Assembly (NCBI GenBank): GCA_020622085.1
Contig: JAHRYM010000002.1
Location: 587,987 to 651,986 of the forward strand
Length of the DNA stretch: 64,000 bases
Direction of reading: 5' to 3'
Source: Paracoccaceae bacterium
GTDB lineage: Bacteria; Pseudomonadota; Alphaproteobacteria; Rhodobacterales; Rhodobacteraceae
Shown here: in pieces, positions 17,701 to 25,320 of the stretch
Layout of the letters: each line of letters starts with the position of its first letter
How positions within the stretch are numbered: the first letter of the stretch is position 1
Program-made: the position numbers and the translations under genes
The notes under the pieces: generated by a model
Told to the model about the DNA's origin: nothing
Databases searched by the model: none
What the model saw: the letters and a program-made list of their open reading frames with translations, nothing else

Positions 17701-20333
17701 AGATGGCTGCGAAGGGTAGTGCCGCGATAGTCCGGCAGGATGCCGAACGGCAAAGGCAGAAGCCGCGGCAGCGCCAGCAGCAGCACTACCGACAGCGTCC
17801 AGGCGATTGCGACGGCGGGCACCATCAGCCAGCCCGCCAGAAGCGCGACAAGCGCAAGCGGCGCCACCAGCGAACGGCGCAGGTTGTCGATCATCTTCCA
17901 GCGGCCGATCGCCGGAATGCCCCCGCCTTCCCGCCCGCGGTGGCCGAATATCCAGGGCAGCAACTGCCAGTCGCCCCGGACCCACCTGTGGTGGCGGCCC
18001 ATGTCTACGTCGTAGCGGGCCGGAAAGTCCTCGATCACCTCGATATCCGAGGCGAAGGCCGAACGCGCGAAGATACCTTCGAACAGGTCATGGCTGAGAA
18101 GCGCGTTTTCGGGCACCCGCCCGGCCAGTGCCGCCTCGAAGGCATCGACGTGATAGATGCCCTTGCCGGTGTAGGATCCTTCCTCGAACAGATCCTGATA
18201 GATGTCGGATGCGGCGGCCGCATAGGGCTCGATCCCGCCGGGGCTTGAAAAGATCCGCTGATAGATCGAGCCGCTGCGATTGCTGGGCAACGCGGGACTG
18301 ACGCGGGGTTGCAGGATGCCGTAGCCCGCCGTGACCCGATGGCCGTCTTCATCAAGGCGCGGGCGGTTCAGCGGATGGGCCATCTTGCCGATCATCAGCC
18401 GCACGGTGTTGCGCAGCAGGCGCGTATCGGCATCAAGCGTGATCACATATTTTACATGCGGGGGCAGCGCGCCGCTGACCACCTCGAAACTCGTGTCCCT
18501 CGCGCCGCGCAGCAGGCGGTTCAGTTCCGAAAGCTTGCCGCGTTTCCTTTCCCAGCCCATCCACACGCCCTCGGACGGGTTCCAGATCCTGCGGCGGTGC
18601 AGGAACAGGAACCGGTCGCTGCCATCATCCGTGGGGTGGCGGGCGTTGAGCTCTGCCACGGCTTGAAGCGCGGCGTCAACAAGCGCGCGGTCCTGCGGCG
18701 TGGTCTCGACATCGGCATCGGCCGCATCCGACAGCAGCGCGTAATGGACGGCACCGCCGATGCTTGACAGGTAATGCACCTCGAGCCGCTCGACCTGATC
18801 CGGCACTTCGGCGGCGTTACGAAAGATCACCGGAACCACGACCAGCGTGGTCAGGTCCGCTGGCACCCCCCTGGACAGATCAATCCCTGGAAGCGGCTGC
18901 GGCGCGACCGACCGGGTTGCGATCGCATTGACGAAGGCCACGCCGGCCTCGACCGCCACCGCAAGCCCCGCAAGGCCAAGGACGACCAGCGAGGTCGTTC
19001 CCGCCCCCGCAGCGCTCGCCCACCAGAGCGCAAGCGCAAGGAAAGACAGCGACACCACCGCCACCGCTCCGAGATAGCCCGCAAGGCCCAGGCGCGAAAG
19101 GGCGCGTCGCAGGCCAAGGCCCGCGCCGGGGCGGAAACCAAGCATCTGTTCAAGCCGGGGCCGCCCCTCGCCGATCAGCCAGTGGCCGGGATCGTTTTCG
19201 GGGCTGGCCGTGACCCCTTCGACAAGCCCGAGACAGGCGTCGGTCACGAAATCCTCTGACTTCCGAGAGCCGCGCGACAGGATCTCGATCTCGGTCCGGT
19301 AGCGGTTGCGGGTCGGAAAATCCAGATCGGCGAAGCTGGTCGCCTGGCGCAGGCGGGCGTCGATCAGGCTGACCTCTTCGAAGAAGTCCGCCCAATCCAT
19401 TTCCGAAACCAGCCGCATCGAGGTGACGATGTTGCGCATGGTGACGTTGGACGCGCCAAGGCGCAGTTGCACGTTCTCGACGACATCATCAACACTGTGG
19501 CCCTGCTGTTGCAGCCGGTCCTCAAGCCAGCCCAGAAGCGGCATCGTCGCCGGATCATAGCCGCGCAGCCGCTTGGCGATCTGGCCGGCCATCACATCGG
19601 GCAGCGGCTGGTTCTCGAAGGGCGCCACCGCCTGGTGCATTGCCATCATCTGTGCATGATCGGAATGGGCTTCGGCCGAAAGAACCTCCTCGACCAGCAG
19701 ATCCGCCCGCATCCGAAGTTCGTGGCCCTCGATGATCTGCGCGGCAAGGCGGCGCATGTTCTCGATCAAGACGATGCGCAGCGTGATCGCAACCGCCCAG
19801 ATTTCGCCGATCATCAGCGGCTGGACCTGCTGATAGGCGTGGATAAAGCGGCTGAGAATCGGGCCCGACAGCAGACTGTCGGTATGGGCGACGTAGGCCC
19901 AGGCTATGCCGAAGACGCGCGGATAGCCCTTGAAGGGACCATCCGCCAGTTTCGGCAGCTGCCGATAGTAGCCGGGGGGCAGATCCTCGTCGATCTGGCG
20001 AAGCTGTTCTTCGACCAGATGAAAGTTGTCGAGCAGCCATTCGGCGGCGGGCGCGATCGGCTGACCCGCCTCCAGCGCGTCGGCGCAGATCCTGTAGGCT
20101 TCGACCAGCGCCTCGCCATTGTCCCGAACCCTGTCGCTCAGCGGCTGGACCGGCAACGACCGGCCCGAGGCGACCGGCTGCGCCGCCGCAAGGCTCTGTG
20201 CGTGATGTTCAAGCCTCTCGGTGCCGAAAAGCTCGGCACGGATCGGCGCCTTGTCCTGCCAGACGCCGGATGCGTTGCGCCGATGCGATGGCCACCAGGC
20301 GGGCATGTGCCGCAAGATGGACCGCGCGCTCAA
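11730..20333 (-). CDS. ndvB: Cyclic beta-1,2-glucan synthase
   Basis: Giant inner-membrane enzyme of about 2860 residues, close in size to rhizobial NdvB. It polymerises, trims and cyclises beta-1,2-glucan. Regions: an N-terminal part with membrane segments near 410-475; a GT84 transferase domain with the DxD-like YVITLDADTR (about 620) and HHRWVRGDWQ; membrane segments near 810-980; two carbohydrate-binding/Glyco_transf_36-like repeats; and a C-terminal GH94 phosphorylase-like domain with TGDWNDGM (about 2535). The TTG at 20333 overlaps the stop of the small upstream gene (TTGA), favouring coupled translation; the alternative is an ATG at 20306 (MPAWWPSHRR). Periplasmic cyclic glucans serve in low-osmolarity adaptation and host contact. 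Confidence 0.93.
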   Translation of the reverse strand: MSARSILRHMPAWWPSHRRNASGVWQDKAPIRAELFGTERLEHHAQSLAAAQPVASGRSLPVQPLSDRVRDNGEALVEAYRICADALEAGQPIAPAAEWLLDNFHLVEEQLRQIDEDLPPGYYRQLPKLADGPFKGYPRVFGIAWAYVAHTDSLLSGPILSRFIHAYQQVQPLMIGEIWAVAITLRIVLIENMRRLAAQIIEGHELRMRADLLVEEVLSAEAHSDHAQMMAMHQAVAPFENQPLPDVMAGQIAKRLRGYDPATMPLLGWLEDRLQQQGHSVDDVVENVQLRLGASNVTMRNIVTSMRLVSEMDWADFFEEVSLIDARLRQATSFADLDFPTRNRYRTEIEILSRGSRKSEDFVTDACLGLVEGVTASPENDPGHWLIGEGRPRLEQMLGFRPGAGLGLRRALSRLGLAGYLGAVAVVSLSFLALALWWASAAGAGTTSLVVLGLAGLAVAVEAGVAFVNAIATRSVAPQPLPGIDLSRGVPADLTTLVVVPVIFRNAAEVPDQVERLEVHYLSSIGGAVHYALLSDAADADVETTPQDRALVDAALQAVAELNARHPTDDGSDRFLFLHRRRIWNPSEGVWMGWERKRGKLSELNRLLRGARDTSFEVVSGALPPHVKYVITLDADTRLLRNTVRLMIGKMAHPLNRPRLDEDGHRVTAGYGILQPRVSPALPSNRSGSIYQRIFSSPGGIEPYAAAASDIYQDLFEEGSYTGKGIYHVDAFEAALAGRVPENALLSHDLFEGIFARSAFASDIEVIEDFPARYDVDMGRHHRWVRGDWQLLPWIFGHRGREGGGIPAIGRWKMIDNLRRSLVAPLALVALLAGWLMVPAVAIAWTLSVVLLLALPRLLPLPFGILPDYRGTTLRSHLATLGHEVAAALSQIALLLVFLADQAALMLDAIGRTIWRLFGSRRDLLEWVTAEHAGRGALPTLAGSWRRMAPGVALGLGSCAIAALVRPQLAPLLAPFAVAWFLAPAIARNISQIRPARHAPALLPEDERRLRLVARRTWHYFETFVTEEDNFLPPDNFQETPQPVIARRTSPTNIGLYLMSTVVACDMGWIGRRAAAQRLRDTLDTMLRMPRYHGHLYNWYDTRDLHVLEPAYVSSVDSGNLAGHLIAVAQACRDWWHNGPLEERARQAAGDALSLASAAATAAAASGVSVAGIALAIDRLITKIKDTPLEGLIEELSGLHAQARAIEDTAPTLSAWTAAARQCLADHLDDLAAPLGPGLLGELEETARNFATDMDFGFLLDPEKKLLSIGFSVATNRPDTNCYDLLASEARLASLFSIAKGDVPTRHWFRLGRGATPMGSGAVLISWSGSMFEYLMPSIVLRAPEGSILNQTNRLVVARQIAYGDALGIPWGVSESAYNARDLEMTYQYSNFGVPGLGLKRGLSENRVIAPYASGLAAMIDPAAAARNYARMAELGAEGRYGFYEAMDYTASRVPANSDHAIVRSFMAHHQGMTITAIANVLLDGRLRDLFHAEPMVRAVELLLQERIPRDVVAAPPRATEVSATAVEDSETLGLRTFEDPAAAVPTAHLLSNGNYGVMLTPMGEGSSQWRDLAVTRWRPEPTQAALGSFIFLRDCRTGAAWTAGIQPAPAAAPVAAPEPQERTSAGGSARRRAVFCEYHAAFTDQMPRFSTMTEIVVSAEDDAEARRVTLTNTGRTPREIEVTSYSELVLAPAASDLAHPAFSKMFVVTDFHPELGAIVATRRRRSPDDPEIWAAHIAVVEGEETAPIQIETDRARFVGRGRSLRDAAMAQAPLSGTTGTVLDPIFAIRRRVLVSAGGVTRVTFWTMVASDPVVLLDLVDRHRDPSAYARAATLAWTRAQVQLRHLGISHAEAAHFQSLGGMVIRGDGRLRSSPARILEGAAPQSALWACGISGDLPIVLLVIDDIQDMAALHQVLSAHEYWGMRQLAVDLVILNDRSSSYVQDLQFAIDSAVRAAGMRARPEGIHAPIHGSVHVLRADLISQEARAMLLSVARVVLVASRGNIAAEMETLSLTRKPRPVPVTAAQRPPAPTGRAVDRRRDPQTGSVQGALAAGGAEIAPDPDDLEFFNGTGGFADGGREYVTVLHNGQTTPAPWINVIANPTFGFQVSAEGSGFVWSENSRENQITPWSNDPVADPPGEVIYLRDLDSGAVWTVTALPIRGQGTHVARHGFGYSRFDHSANDISAEMVQFVPLDAPVKVTRLRLRNTGSSDRRLSVSAYAEWVLGPSRGASLPYIVTRRDQTGAILATNTYAMAFPGRVAFADLGQETTSHTADRAEFIGVGGSLSDPRGLRAAAFSGRTGPGLDSCAALQRLVTLGPGDTVDVVFLLGQAESDSAASALVKRMRALDPDQMLAEVKEHWSRVLGAVQITSPDRSFDILLNGWLMYQTLACRIWARAGFYQASGAYGFRDQLQDGMALAFAHPELTREHLLRAASRQFPEGDVQHWWLPHSGQGVRTRISDDRVWLGYCVAQYVAVTGDEGILDEDLPFLHAPALAPGAHDDFSLPSISETTATVFEHCALALDQAILLTGDNGMPLIGTGDWNDGMNRVGEGGKGTSLWLGWLLIATIDRMALLADARDPVRAARWRNHAASVRQAIEAQGWDGEWYRRGTFDDGTILGTAADTECRIDSIAQSWSVLSGAGDPARARMAMESMVKHLVRSDPGLSLLFTAPFDRSPLDPGYIKGYPPGLRENGGQYTHAAMWAVLALAGLRDGDGAMGLFSLLNPVNHTRTVEAIQRYKVEPYVIAADVYSTAPHEGRGGWTWYTGSAAWMYRAGVEGLLGLARAGQELHLDPCIPKAWPQISATVRLQEAQIAVTILNPDGAGHGVVLAQMDGAGLRVTSRGAVIPLIKGDHAVTVVLGGAA

Positions 20334-20587
20334 TTGGAGCGCGCCTTGCCACGGTCATCGGGGACCGGCTTTTGCAGCACCACCGCTGCCTTGCCGGCGA
20401 CGGCGCTGCCAACCTTGCCGGTTATTTCGAAAGGCCTCGCCCCGATTGCCTGTGCCGTTTTCGACGGCTGCGACAAGGCCCCCGCCGCAGGTTGGCCGGT
20501 GACCATGACCTGGGCGCCATCCACCAATTCCGGACGCACTTTCCGCGTCATGGCCAGCCAGCTGCTTTCGATCTGATTCCAGTCCAT
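20330..20587 (-). CDS. Small CsbD-like protein
   Basis: 85-residue soluble protein. The opening MDWNQIESSWLAMTRKVR resembles the start of CsbD-family stress proteins (MNWDQIEGKW...), but the rest, rich in Ala, Gly and Pro, does not match that family's usual body. A strong purine-rich ribosome site (AGGGGGG) precedes the ATG, which supports real translation. Its TGA overlaps the TTG start proposed for ndvB, so the two probably form one transcript. CsbD proteins are general-stress proteins of unknown mechanism; a role linked to osmotic stress and glucan synthesis is only a guess. Confidence 0.55.
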   Translation of the reverse strand: MDWNQIESSWLAMTRKVRPELVDGAQVMVTGQPAAGALSQPSKTAQAIGARPFEITGKVGSAVAGKAAVVLQKPVPDDRGKARSN

Positions 20588-20950
20588 TTCTTCGTCCCCC
20601 CTTCTGACAGCGAGCGATCACCCCTGCATCCGCCCTGCCAGCGGCCTGCCGGCCCGGACCAGCAGGCCCAAATGGGAAACCCGGGGTTGTTGCCGTGGTT
20701 CCCTCACATCAAAGTGTGCGCGGATTGACGCCGGTGGGCATGGATCGCGGAATGTGGTGCGCAGATCGGGCCGCCTGGGCCGGGCCTGCGTGCTGTGACA
20801 ACGCGCCCGCATGCCATTTTGCCGCAATGGGCCGTGGTCATGCCGGCGCCCCGCTCCGACCTGCCACGGTCAGGCCGCCCGTGGCCCGCATGTGGCGACA
20901 GGCCGTCATCCCTGCATGGGCGACGACGGTCATTGGGATTTTGATGGAAA
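20588..20950. other. Non-coding gap between CsbD-like gene and tRNA-Arg
   Basis: 363 bp with no ORF I can support. It should contain the promoter for the CsbD-like/ndvB transcript. It holds a GC-rich inverted repeat, GGCCTGC (20643-20649) and GCAGGCC (20662-20668), without a T-run. Confidence 0.5.
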
Positions 20951-21027
20951 TGGCGGACCCGGAGCGATTCGAACGCCCGACCCCTAGATTCGTAGTCTAG
21001 TGCTCTATCCAGCTGAGCTACGGGTCC
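20951..21027 (-). tRNA. tRNA-Arg (anticodon ACG)
   Basis: A 77-nt cloverleaf on the minus strand including an encoded CCA end. The 7-bp acceptor stem starts GGACCCG, the D-arm has AGCTGGATA, the anticodon stem CTAGA/TCTAG encloses the loop CTACGAA, and the T-loop is TTCGAAT. The anticodon ACG would be read as ICG after A34 deamination and decodes CGU/CGC/CGA. No T-run terminator is obvious downstream. Confidence 0.96.
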
Positions 21028-21111
21028 GCTGTGGAGGGCGATGTAGCCGTGGCGCGCGGGCATTGCAAGCGCATAATGACATGCCCGTGCGCAAGATTTC
21101 CGTCTGTCGGA

Positions 21112-21648
21112 TCACGAGGGCGGCGCGGCAGGGTTCATCGGAGGCCCGGCAGGATTCGCGGCAAAGAGCGTTGCCAGGATCGCCTGCTGCCTTGCCCGGT
21201 CGCCCTTGGCCAGCGTGGCCACGGTGGTCTCGGGCAGGGCACCGGTCACTCCGGCCTGTTCCAGCGCGGTGATCGCCGCATCGGGGGTCTGGCCGGTCAA
21301 CTCGGCCAGCGTTTCGATGCGCGCAGAGCCAAGCGCCGCAAAGACCTTGCCCGGAGTAAGGCTTCCCTGGCCGGAAACCGGGATGAAGGACAGCGCCAGG
21401 GCAAGCGCGCCCGCCCCGATCAGCACCCGTGCCAGCGGGCGACGGAAATACAGCGTGAAGGGGCGCCAGTTCAGCGCGACATGCGCGGCGGCGGCGGCCA
21501 GGAGCACGAGGCCCACCCATTCGTGCAGGGTTTTGTTCAGCCCGCTGTCAAGATGCAGGAAGATAAGGATTCCCGTCACGGCCATGACAAGAAACGATCC
21601 GATCATCAACGGTGTGGCCCAACTTCGTAGCGGCATGATCAACTCCAT
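21112..21648 (-). CDS. DUF4405-type membrane protein
   Basis: 178-residue protein with three predicted membrane helices (about 8-30, 38-60 and 72-92) followed by a soluble tail. It has His residues inside or next to the helices (LHLDSGLNKTLHEW, AAHVALNW), the pattern of small cytochrome b561-like DUF4405 proteins. The soluble C-terminal part (about 95-178) contains a helical TLAELTGQTPDAAITALEQAGV segment. It follows the sensor kinase gene by 58 bp and probably shares its transcript. Heme binding and function are not shown. A second ATG four codons in is an alternative start. Confidence 0.65.
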   Translation of the reverse strand: MELIMPLRSWATPLMIGSFLVMAVTGILIFLHLDSGLNKTLHEWVGLVLLAAAAAHVALNWRPFTLYFRRPLARVLIGAGALALALSFIPVSGQGSLTPGKVFAALGSARIETLAELTGQTPDAAITALEQAGVTGALPETTVATLAKGDRARQQAILATLFAANPAGPPMNPAAPPS

Positions 21649-21706
21649 CCAATGCTGCAGATGGAACGGGTTGACCCTGCGCTTCCGTCGCGGGCTTCAC
21701 GGAAAA

Positions 21707-23122
21707 TCACGAAACTTCACGATCCCCGATGTCCAGCGCATGGGGCAGGTGAACCATGAATTCGGTCCCTTCGCTGTCGGACCTGACCAGTTCCAGCCGC
21801 CCACCGTGGCCGCGCACCAGTTCGGCGGCGATGGCAAGGCCAAGCCCGGTCCCACCCTTGCGGATACCACCCTGGAAGGGCTGAAACAGATGTTCCTTGG
21901 CGCGTTCGGGCAGGCCTGGCCCGGTGTCGCCCACGCGGATCCACCAGCCGTCGTCCTCTTCACCCGCACCGACCTCGATCGTGCCCGGGCGACCGGTAGC
22001 CTCGATCGCCTGGCGGGCGTTACGAACAAGGTTGGTCAGCACCCGGTGCATCTGTTCGGGATCGGCGCGCAGCCAGAGGTTCGGCACGATGTCGGTCACG
22101 AAATCGACACCCCCATCCGCCGCCGAAAGCTGCTCGCCCTCGATCACATCCGCCGCAAGCTGCGCCAGCCGGAACCGCGACAGGGTCGGGGGTGGCTCCT
22201 CGGCCTTGCCAAAGGCAAGCGTCGATTCACAAAGCGCCACCGCCCGACTGATCGAACCGACCAGTTTCGGCGCGGCGCGCTGCACGGCCGGATCGCGGCT
22301 TTCCTCCATCCGGTCGGCGAAAAGCTGGGCGGTCGTCAGGATGTTGCGCAGGTCATGGCTGATCTTGGCCACCGCACTGCCAAGCTGGGCCAGCCGCTCC
22401 TTCTGCTTGAGCGCGCCGGTCAACTGCCGCTGCATCCGCTGGAGCGCATCCTCCGCCTCGCGCAGTTCCTCGATCCGGGCGGTGGGTTCGATGAAACGGC
22501 GGGCATCCTCGGGGGCCTCGGCATAGGCGGCCATGTGGTTGACGACGCGGCGGATCGGCGTCACCAGAAGCCGGCGCACCAGAATGAACAGCAAGAACGC
22601 AGTCAGGATCGAGGCAACCGCCGACAGCCCGAGGATACCAAGCCCATAGTCGATCATCGCCTTGCGCATCGGGCCGGTATCCATCGTCGCCTCGATCAGC
22701 AGGCCCGCCCGCTTGACCGGATCGCCGATGACCCGGATCACGTGGTGCTCGGGGTGGATCAGGTCGAAGAACGCATCGTGGATCAGCGCCCAGGCCGGCG
22801 CGTCCCGCAGGTCGTAGGTGGCCGATATCTCTTCGGGGATCGGCGAGGAGAGCACAAGCTGGCGCATCTGGTCGCGGCGCAGCACGACGTTGTAGACTTC
22901 GGCATTGGCCAGCAGTTCCTTCTCAAGCCCGGCGTCGATCATGTTGTCGGTCGCCAGAAGCGCCAGCGAAGCGATCTGCGCCCGTTCCAGCCTCGACAAG
23001 ATGTAATCCTCGCGGAAGCGCGCAACCGAAGGCACGAGAATCAGTATCTCGGCCAGCAGGACGAAGACCGAGGTCAGTAACAGGAATCGCCCGGACAGGG
23101 TATTGACCCTCATGGCAGCCAT
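21707..23122 (-). CDS. Membrane sensor histidine kinase
   Basis: About 471 residues: an N-terminal membrane helix, a periplasmic sensing region (about 40-165), a second helix, a HAMP-like linker, then HisKA with SHDLRN (His near 257) and a HATPase_c domain with the N-box NLVRNARQAI (about 370), DTGPGLP and GGTGLGLAIA. The kinase motifs look intact. No response regulator lies beside it, so its partner is unknown; the serine-cycle regulator at 8630 is the only response-regulator-like gene in the window. The start at 23122 (MAAMRVNTL) has AGGCGGG upstream; 23113 is an alternative. It is divergent from rpmH. Confidence 0.85.
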   Translation of the reverse strand: MAAMRVNTLSGRFLLLTSVFVLLAEILILVPSVARFREDYILSRLERAQIASLALLATDNMIDAGLEKELLANAEVYNVVLRRDQMRQLVLSSPIPEEISATYDLRDAPAWALIHDAFFDLIHPEHHVIRVIGDPVKRAGLLIEATMDTGPMRKAMIDYGLGILGLSAVASILTAFLLFILVRRLLVTPIRRVVNHMAAYAEAPEDARRFIEPTARIEELREAEDALQRMQRQLTGALKQKERLAQLGSAVAKISHDLRNILTTAQLFADRMEESRDPAVQRAAPKLVGSISRAVALCESTLAFGKAEEPPPTLSRFRLAQLAADVIEGEQLSAADGGVDFVTDIVPNLWLRADPEQMHRVLTNLVRNARQAIEATGRPGTIEVGAGEEDDGWWIRVGDTGPGLPERAKEHLFQPFQGGIRKGGTGLGLAIAAELVRGHGGRLELVRSDSEGTEFMVHLPHALDIGDREVS

Positions 23123-23382
23123 CCCGCCTGCACGGATCCGGGGGTGTGGGCGATATTCACGTCCTTGATCCATTGATCAGCGCCATTTCGCGCTTTCCTG
23201 CAAAATAGGCACAGCCGCGGCCGGTGCAAACCTTGCTGTCACTCCGGTCGGCAGGTTTTCCCCATTCCGGTAACGAAAACATGACAAGCCGAGATCCGGT
23301 TCCCTGCGGGACTGTCGTCGCCGGGTCTTCCAGCCTTCCGCCTGCCCCGTCATCCCGGCAGGAAGATCCGTCATTCCGGCGG

Positions 23383-23411
23383 TTGACTTGACCGGCACGC
23401 CCGTCTAATAG
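23383..23411 (+). promoter_or_regulatory. Sigma-70-type promoter of the rpmH operon
   Basis: A TTGACT -35 box (23383-23388) and a TAATAG -10 box (23406-23411) are separated by exactly 17 bp, about 70 bp before the rpmH start. This is one of the best consensus matches found in the window and fits strong expression of ribosomal protein L34. The rest of the 23123-23480 gap shows no gene. Confidence 0.75.
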
Positions 23412-23480
23412 CCGGGCTTCGAATGATGACGGCTCTCGAATCCCGCGCAGGGGTTTCGACCCGACCGACGGAGAATCGCG

Positions 23481-23615
23481 ATGAAGCGCACTTTTCAGCC
23501 CTCGAACCTCGTCCGCGCCCGTCGCCACGGCTTCCGTGCGCGCATGGCGACCAAAGGTGGCCGCAAGGTCCTGAACGCCCGCCGCGCCCGCGGCCGCAAG
23601 GTGCTGTCCGCCTGA
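23481..23615 (+). CDS. rpmH: Ribosomal protein L34
   Basis: 44-residue basic protein of the large ribosomal subunit, beginning [19 protein letters not shown] and ending GRKVLSA, the standard length and sequence for L34. It is first in the run rpmH-rnpA-yidD, the usual bacterial order. A GGAGAA ribosome site lies 5 bp upstream of the ATG. Confidence 0.97.
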   Translation: MKRTFQPSNLVRARRHGFRARMATKGGRKVLNARRARGRKVLSA

Positions 23616-23656
23616 CCTTCAGGCGAACGGCAGGGCAACCCGAAGGGGCCTTTGCA

Positions 23657-24097
23657 ATGACACCGCCGGCAACCCCTGCCCATGGCCAGACCGGCCCAGG
23701 CGCAGCGGATGCGCCGGCGGTTTTCGTTTGCCGACCGTTGTTCACCCTGCGCAAGCGTGCCGATTTCCTGCGGGCCGCCTCGGCCCTGCGTCAGGGAACG
23801 GCAGGGTTCATGCTGCAGGCACGGCAGCGCGCCGAAGCCGAGGCCCCTGCAGACATGATCCGCGTTGGCTTCACCTGTTCAAAGAAGCTGGGGAATGCTG
23901 TCGCGCGCAATCGTGCCAAGCGGCGCCTTCGGGAAATCGCCCGGCTGGTGCTGGCCCGAAAGGGCCTGCCCGGCTGGGACTATGTGCTGGTCGGGCGACC
24001 GAACGCCACCGCCACCCGGGATTTCACCGACCTGCTGGCCGATCTGGACCGGGCGCTTGTGCAGATCCATGCCCGCCGCAAGGATATCGTGACATGA
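23657..24097 (+). CDS. rnpA: Ribonuclease P protein component
   Basis: 146-residue basic protein that binds RNase P RNA and helps process the 5' ends of pre-tRNAs. It carries [11 protein letters not shown] and the family signature around [15 protein letters not shown]. The ATG at 23657 gives a leader of about 30 residues before the conserved region, longer than in E. coli but common in alphaproteobacteria. It starts 41 bp after rpmH, and its stop overlaps the yidD start (ATGA). Confidence 0.95.
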   Translation: MTPPATPAHGQTGPGAADAPAVFVCRPLFTLRKRADFLRAASALRQGTAGFMLQARQRAEAEAPADMIRVGFTCSKKLGNAVARNRAKRRLREIARLVLARKGLPGWDYVLVGRPNATATRDFTDLLADLDRALVQIHARRKDIVT

Positions 24098-24357
24098 CCC
24101 CGGCGGCGCATCTGCTTGCCCTGCCCGTCCGCGCCTACCGCCTGCTGCTCAGCCCCTGGGTCGGGCATGGTTGCCGCTACCAGCCGACCTGTTCGGCCTA
24201 TGCGCTCGAGGCGCTCGAGGTGCACGGGGCGCTGAAGGGCGGCGCACTGACTGTCGCCCGCATCTGCCGCTGCCATCCCTGGGGCGGCCATGGCCTTGAC
24301 CCCGTGCCACCCGCCCGGCCCGCCAGGAAGTCCGGCAAGGAGACCCCCGATGCTTGA
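24094..24357 (+). CDS. yidD: Membrane protein insertion efficiency factor
   Basis: 87-residue protein that aids YidC-dependent membrane insertion. It has the family signature [15 protein letters not shown] (Cys 27 and 33) and [16 protein letters not shown]. The start overlaps the rnpA stop by 4 nt, and its 3' end overlaps ttcA by 8 nt. In many relatives yidC follows directly; here ttcA and an EAL-domain gene intervene. Confidence 0.94.
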   Translation: MTPAAHLLALPVRAYRLLLSPWVGHGCRYQPTCSAYALEALEVHGALKGGALTVARICRCHPWGGHGLDPVPPARPARKSGKETPDA

Positions 24358-25249
24358 CACCGACGAAGACGACCTGCCGCAGGGCGACATCCACCCGCTG
24401 TTCCAGGGTGCGCCCGCCTCGACCGAGTTCCGCAAACTGCGCAAGCGTCTGGTGCGCGAGGTGCGCGAAGCGACCCAGACCTATGGCATGATCGAGCGTG
24501 GCGCGCGCTGGCTGGTCTGCCTGTCGGGCGGCAAGGACAGCTACACTCTTCTGGCGATCCTGCATGAGCTCAAGTGGCGGGGCCTGCTGCCGGTCGACCT
24601 TCTGGCCTGCAACCTCGATCAGGGCCAGCCGGGTTTTCCGGCCACTGTCCTGCCTGAATTCCTGTCCCGCATGGGCGTCCCGCACCGGATCGAATACCAG
24701 GACACCTATTCCGTCGTGATGGACAAGATCCCGCAGGGCCGCACCTACTGCAGTCTGTGTTCGCGCCTGCGCCGCGGCAACCTTTACCGTATCGCGCGCG
24801 AGGAGGGCTGTTCCGCCGTGGTCCTTGGCCATCACCGCGACGATATCCTGGAAACCTTCTTCATGAACCTGTTCCATGGAGGCCGTCTTGCCACCATGCC
24901 GCCGAAACTTCTGAACGAAGAGGGCGATCTGTTCCTCTATCGTCCGCTTGCCTTTGTGGCCGAGGCGGACTGCGAGAAATTTGCCCGCGCGATGAACTAT
25001 CCGATCATTCCCTGCGATCTGTGCGGTTCGCAGGACGGGTTGCAGCGCCAGCAGGTCAAGCAGATTCTCGATTCTTGGGAATCGCGCAGCCCCGGCAGGC
25101 GGCAGGTGATGTTCAGGGCGCTGATGAATGCGCGTCCTTCCCACTTGCCGGACCCGGCGCTGTTCGATTTTGCGGGCCTCCTGCGCCGCGAAGCAGGTAA
25201 TTCTCGGCCCGAGCAGCCTGAAATTCCGCGGCTGAGGGAAGCGCATTAA
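24350..25249 (+). CDS. ttcA: tRNA 2-thiocytidine(32) synthetase
   Basis: 299-residue PP-loop ATPase that installs 2-thiocytidine at position 32 of certain tRNAs using an Fe-S cluster. The ATP loop CLSGGKDS (59-64) is intact. The cluster cysteines match E. coli TtcA: C134 and C137 in TYCSLC and C222 in PCDLC. The ATG at 24350 is preferred because AAGGAG precedes it; an in-frame start 20 codons upstream lies inside yidD. It overlaps yidD by 8 nt. Confidence 0.93.
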   Translation: MLDTDEDDLPQGDIHPLFQGAPASTEFRKLRKRLVREVREATQTYGMIERGARWLVCLSGGKDSYTLLAILHELKWRGLLPVDLLACNLDQGQPGFPATVLPEFLSRMGVPHRIEYQDTYSVVMDKIPQGRTYCSLCSRLRRGNLYRIAREEGCSAVVLGHHRDDILETFFMNLFHGGRLATMPPKLLNEEGDLFLYRPLAFVAEADCEKFARAMNYPIIPCDLCGSQDGLQRQQVKQILDSWESRSPGRRQVMFRALMNARPSHLPDPALFDFAGLLRREAGNSRPEQPEIPRLREAH

Positions 25250-25320
25250 CCAAGCGATCACGTTATGTTCCTAGTTTGCCGGCACAGGCGCTACTGCCTT
25301 GGCCGGGAATCGGGGGACGG

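Noticed and set aside
14766-18248. A 1160-codon open frame on the plus strand opposite ndvB
   Set aside because: It is a high-GC antisense shadow: the protein is rich in Arg, Gly, His and Ala, has no recognisable domain, and the minus strand has clear NdvB motifs throughout.
20643-20668. GC-rich inverted repeat in front of the CsbD-like gene as a terminator
   Set aside because: There is no T-run on either strand, so it is noted only as part of the gap.
23423-23656. N-terminal extension of the rnpA frame across rpmH
   Set aside because: It runs through rpmH in another frame; the conserved RnpA region starts well after the ATG at 23657.
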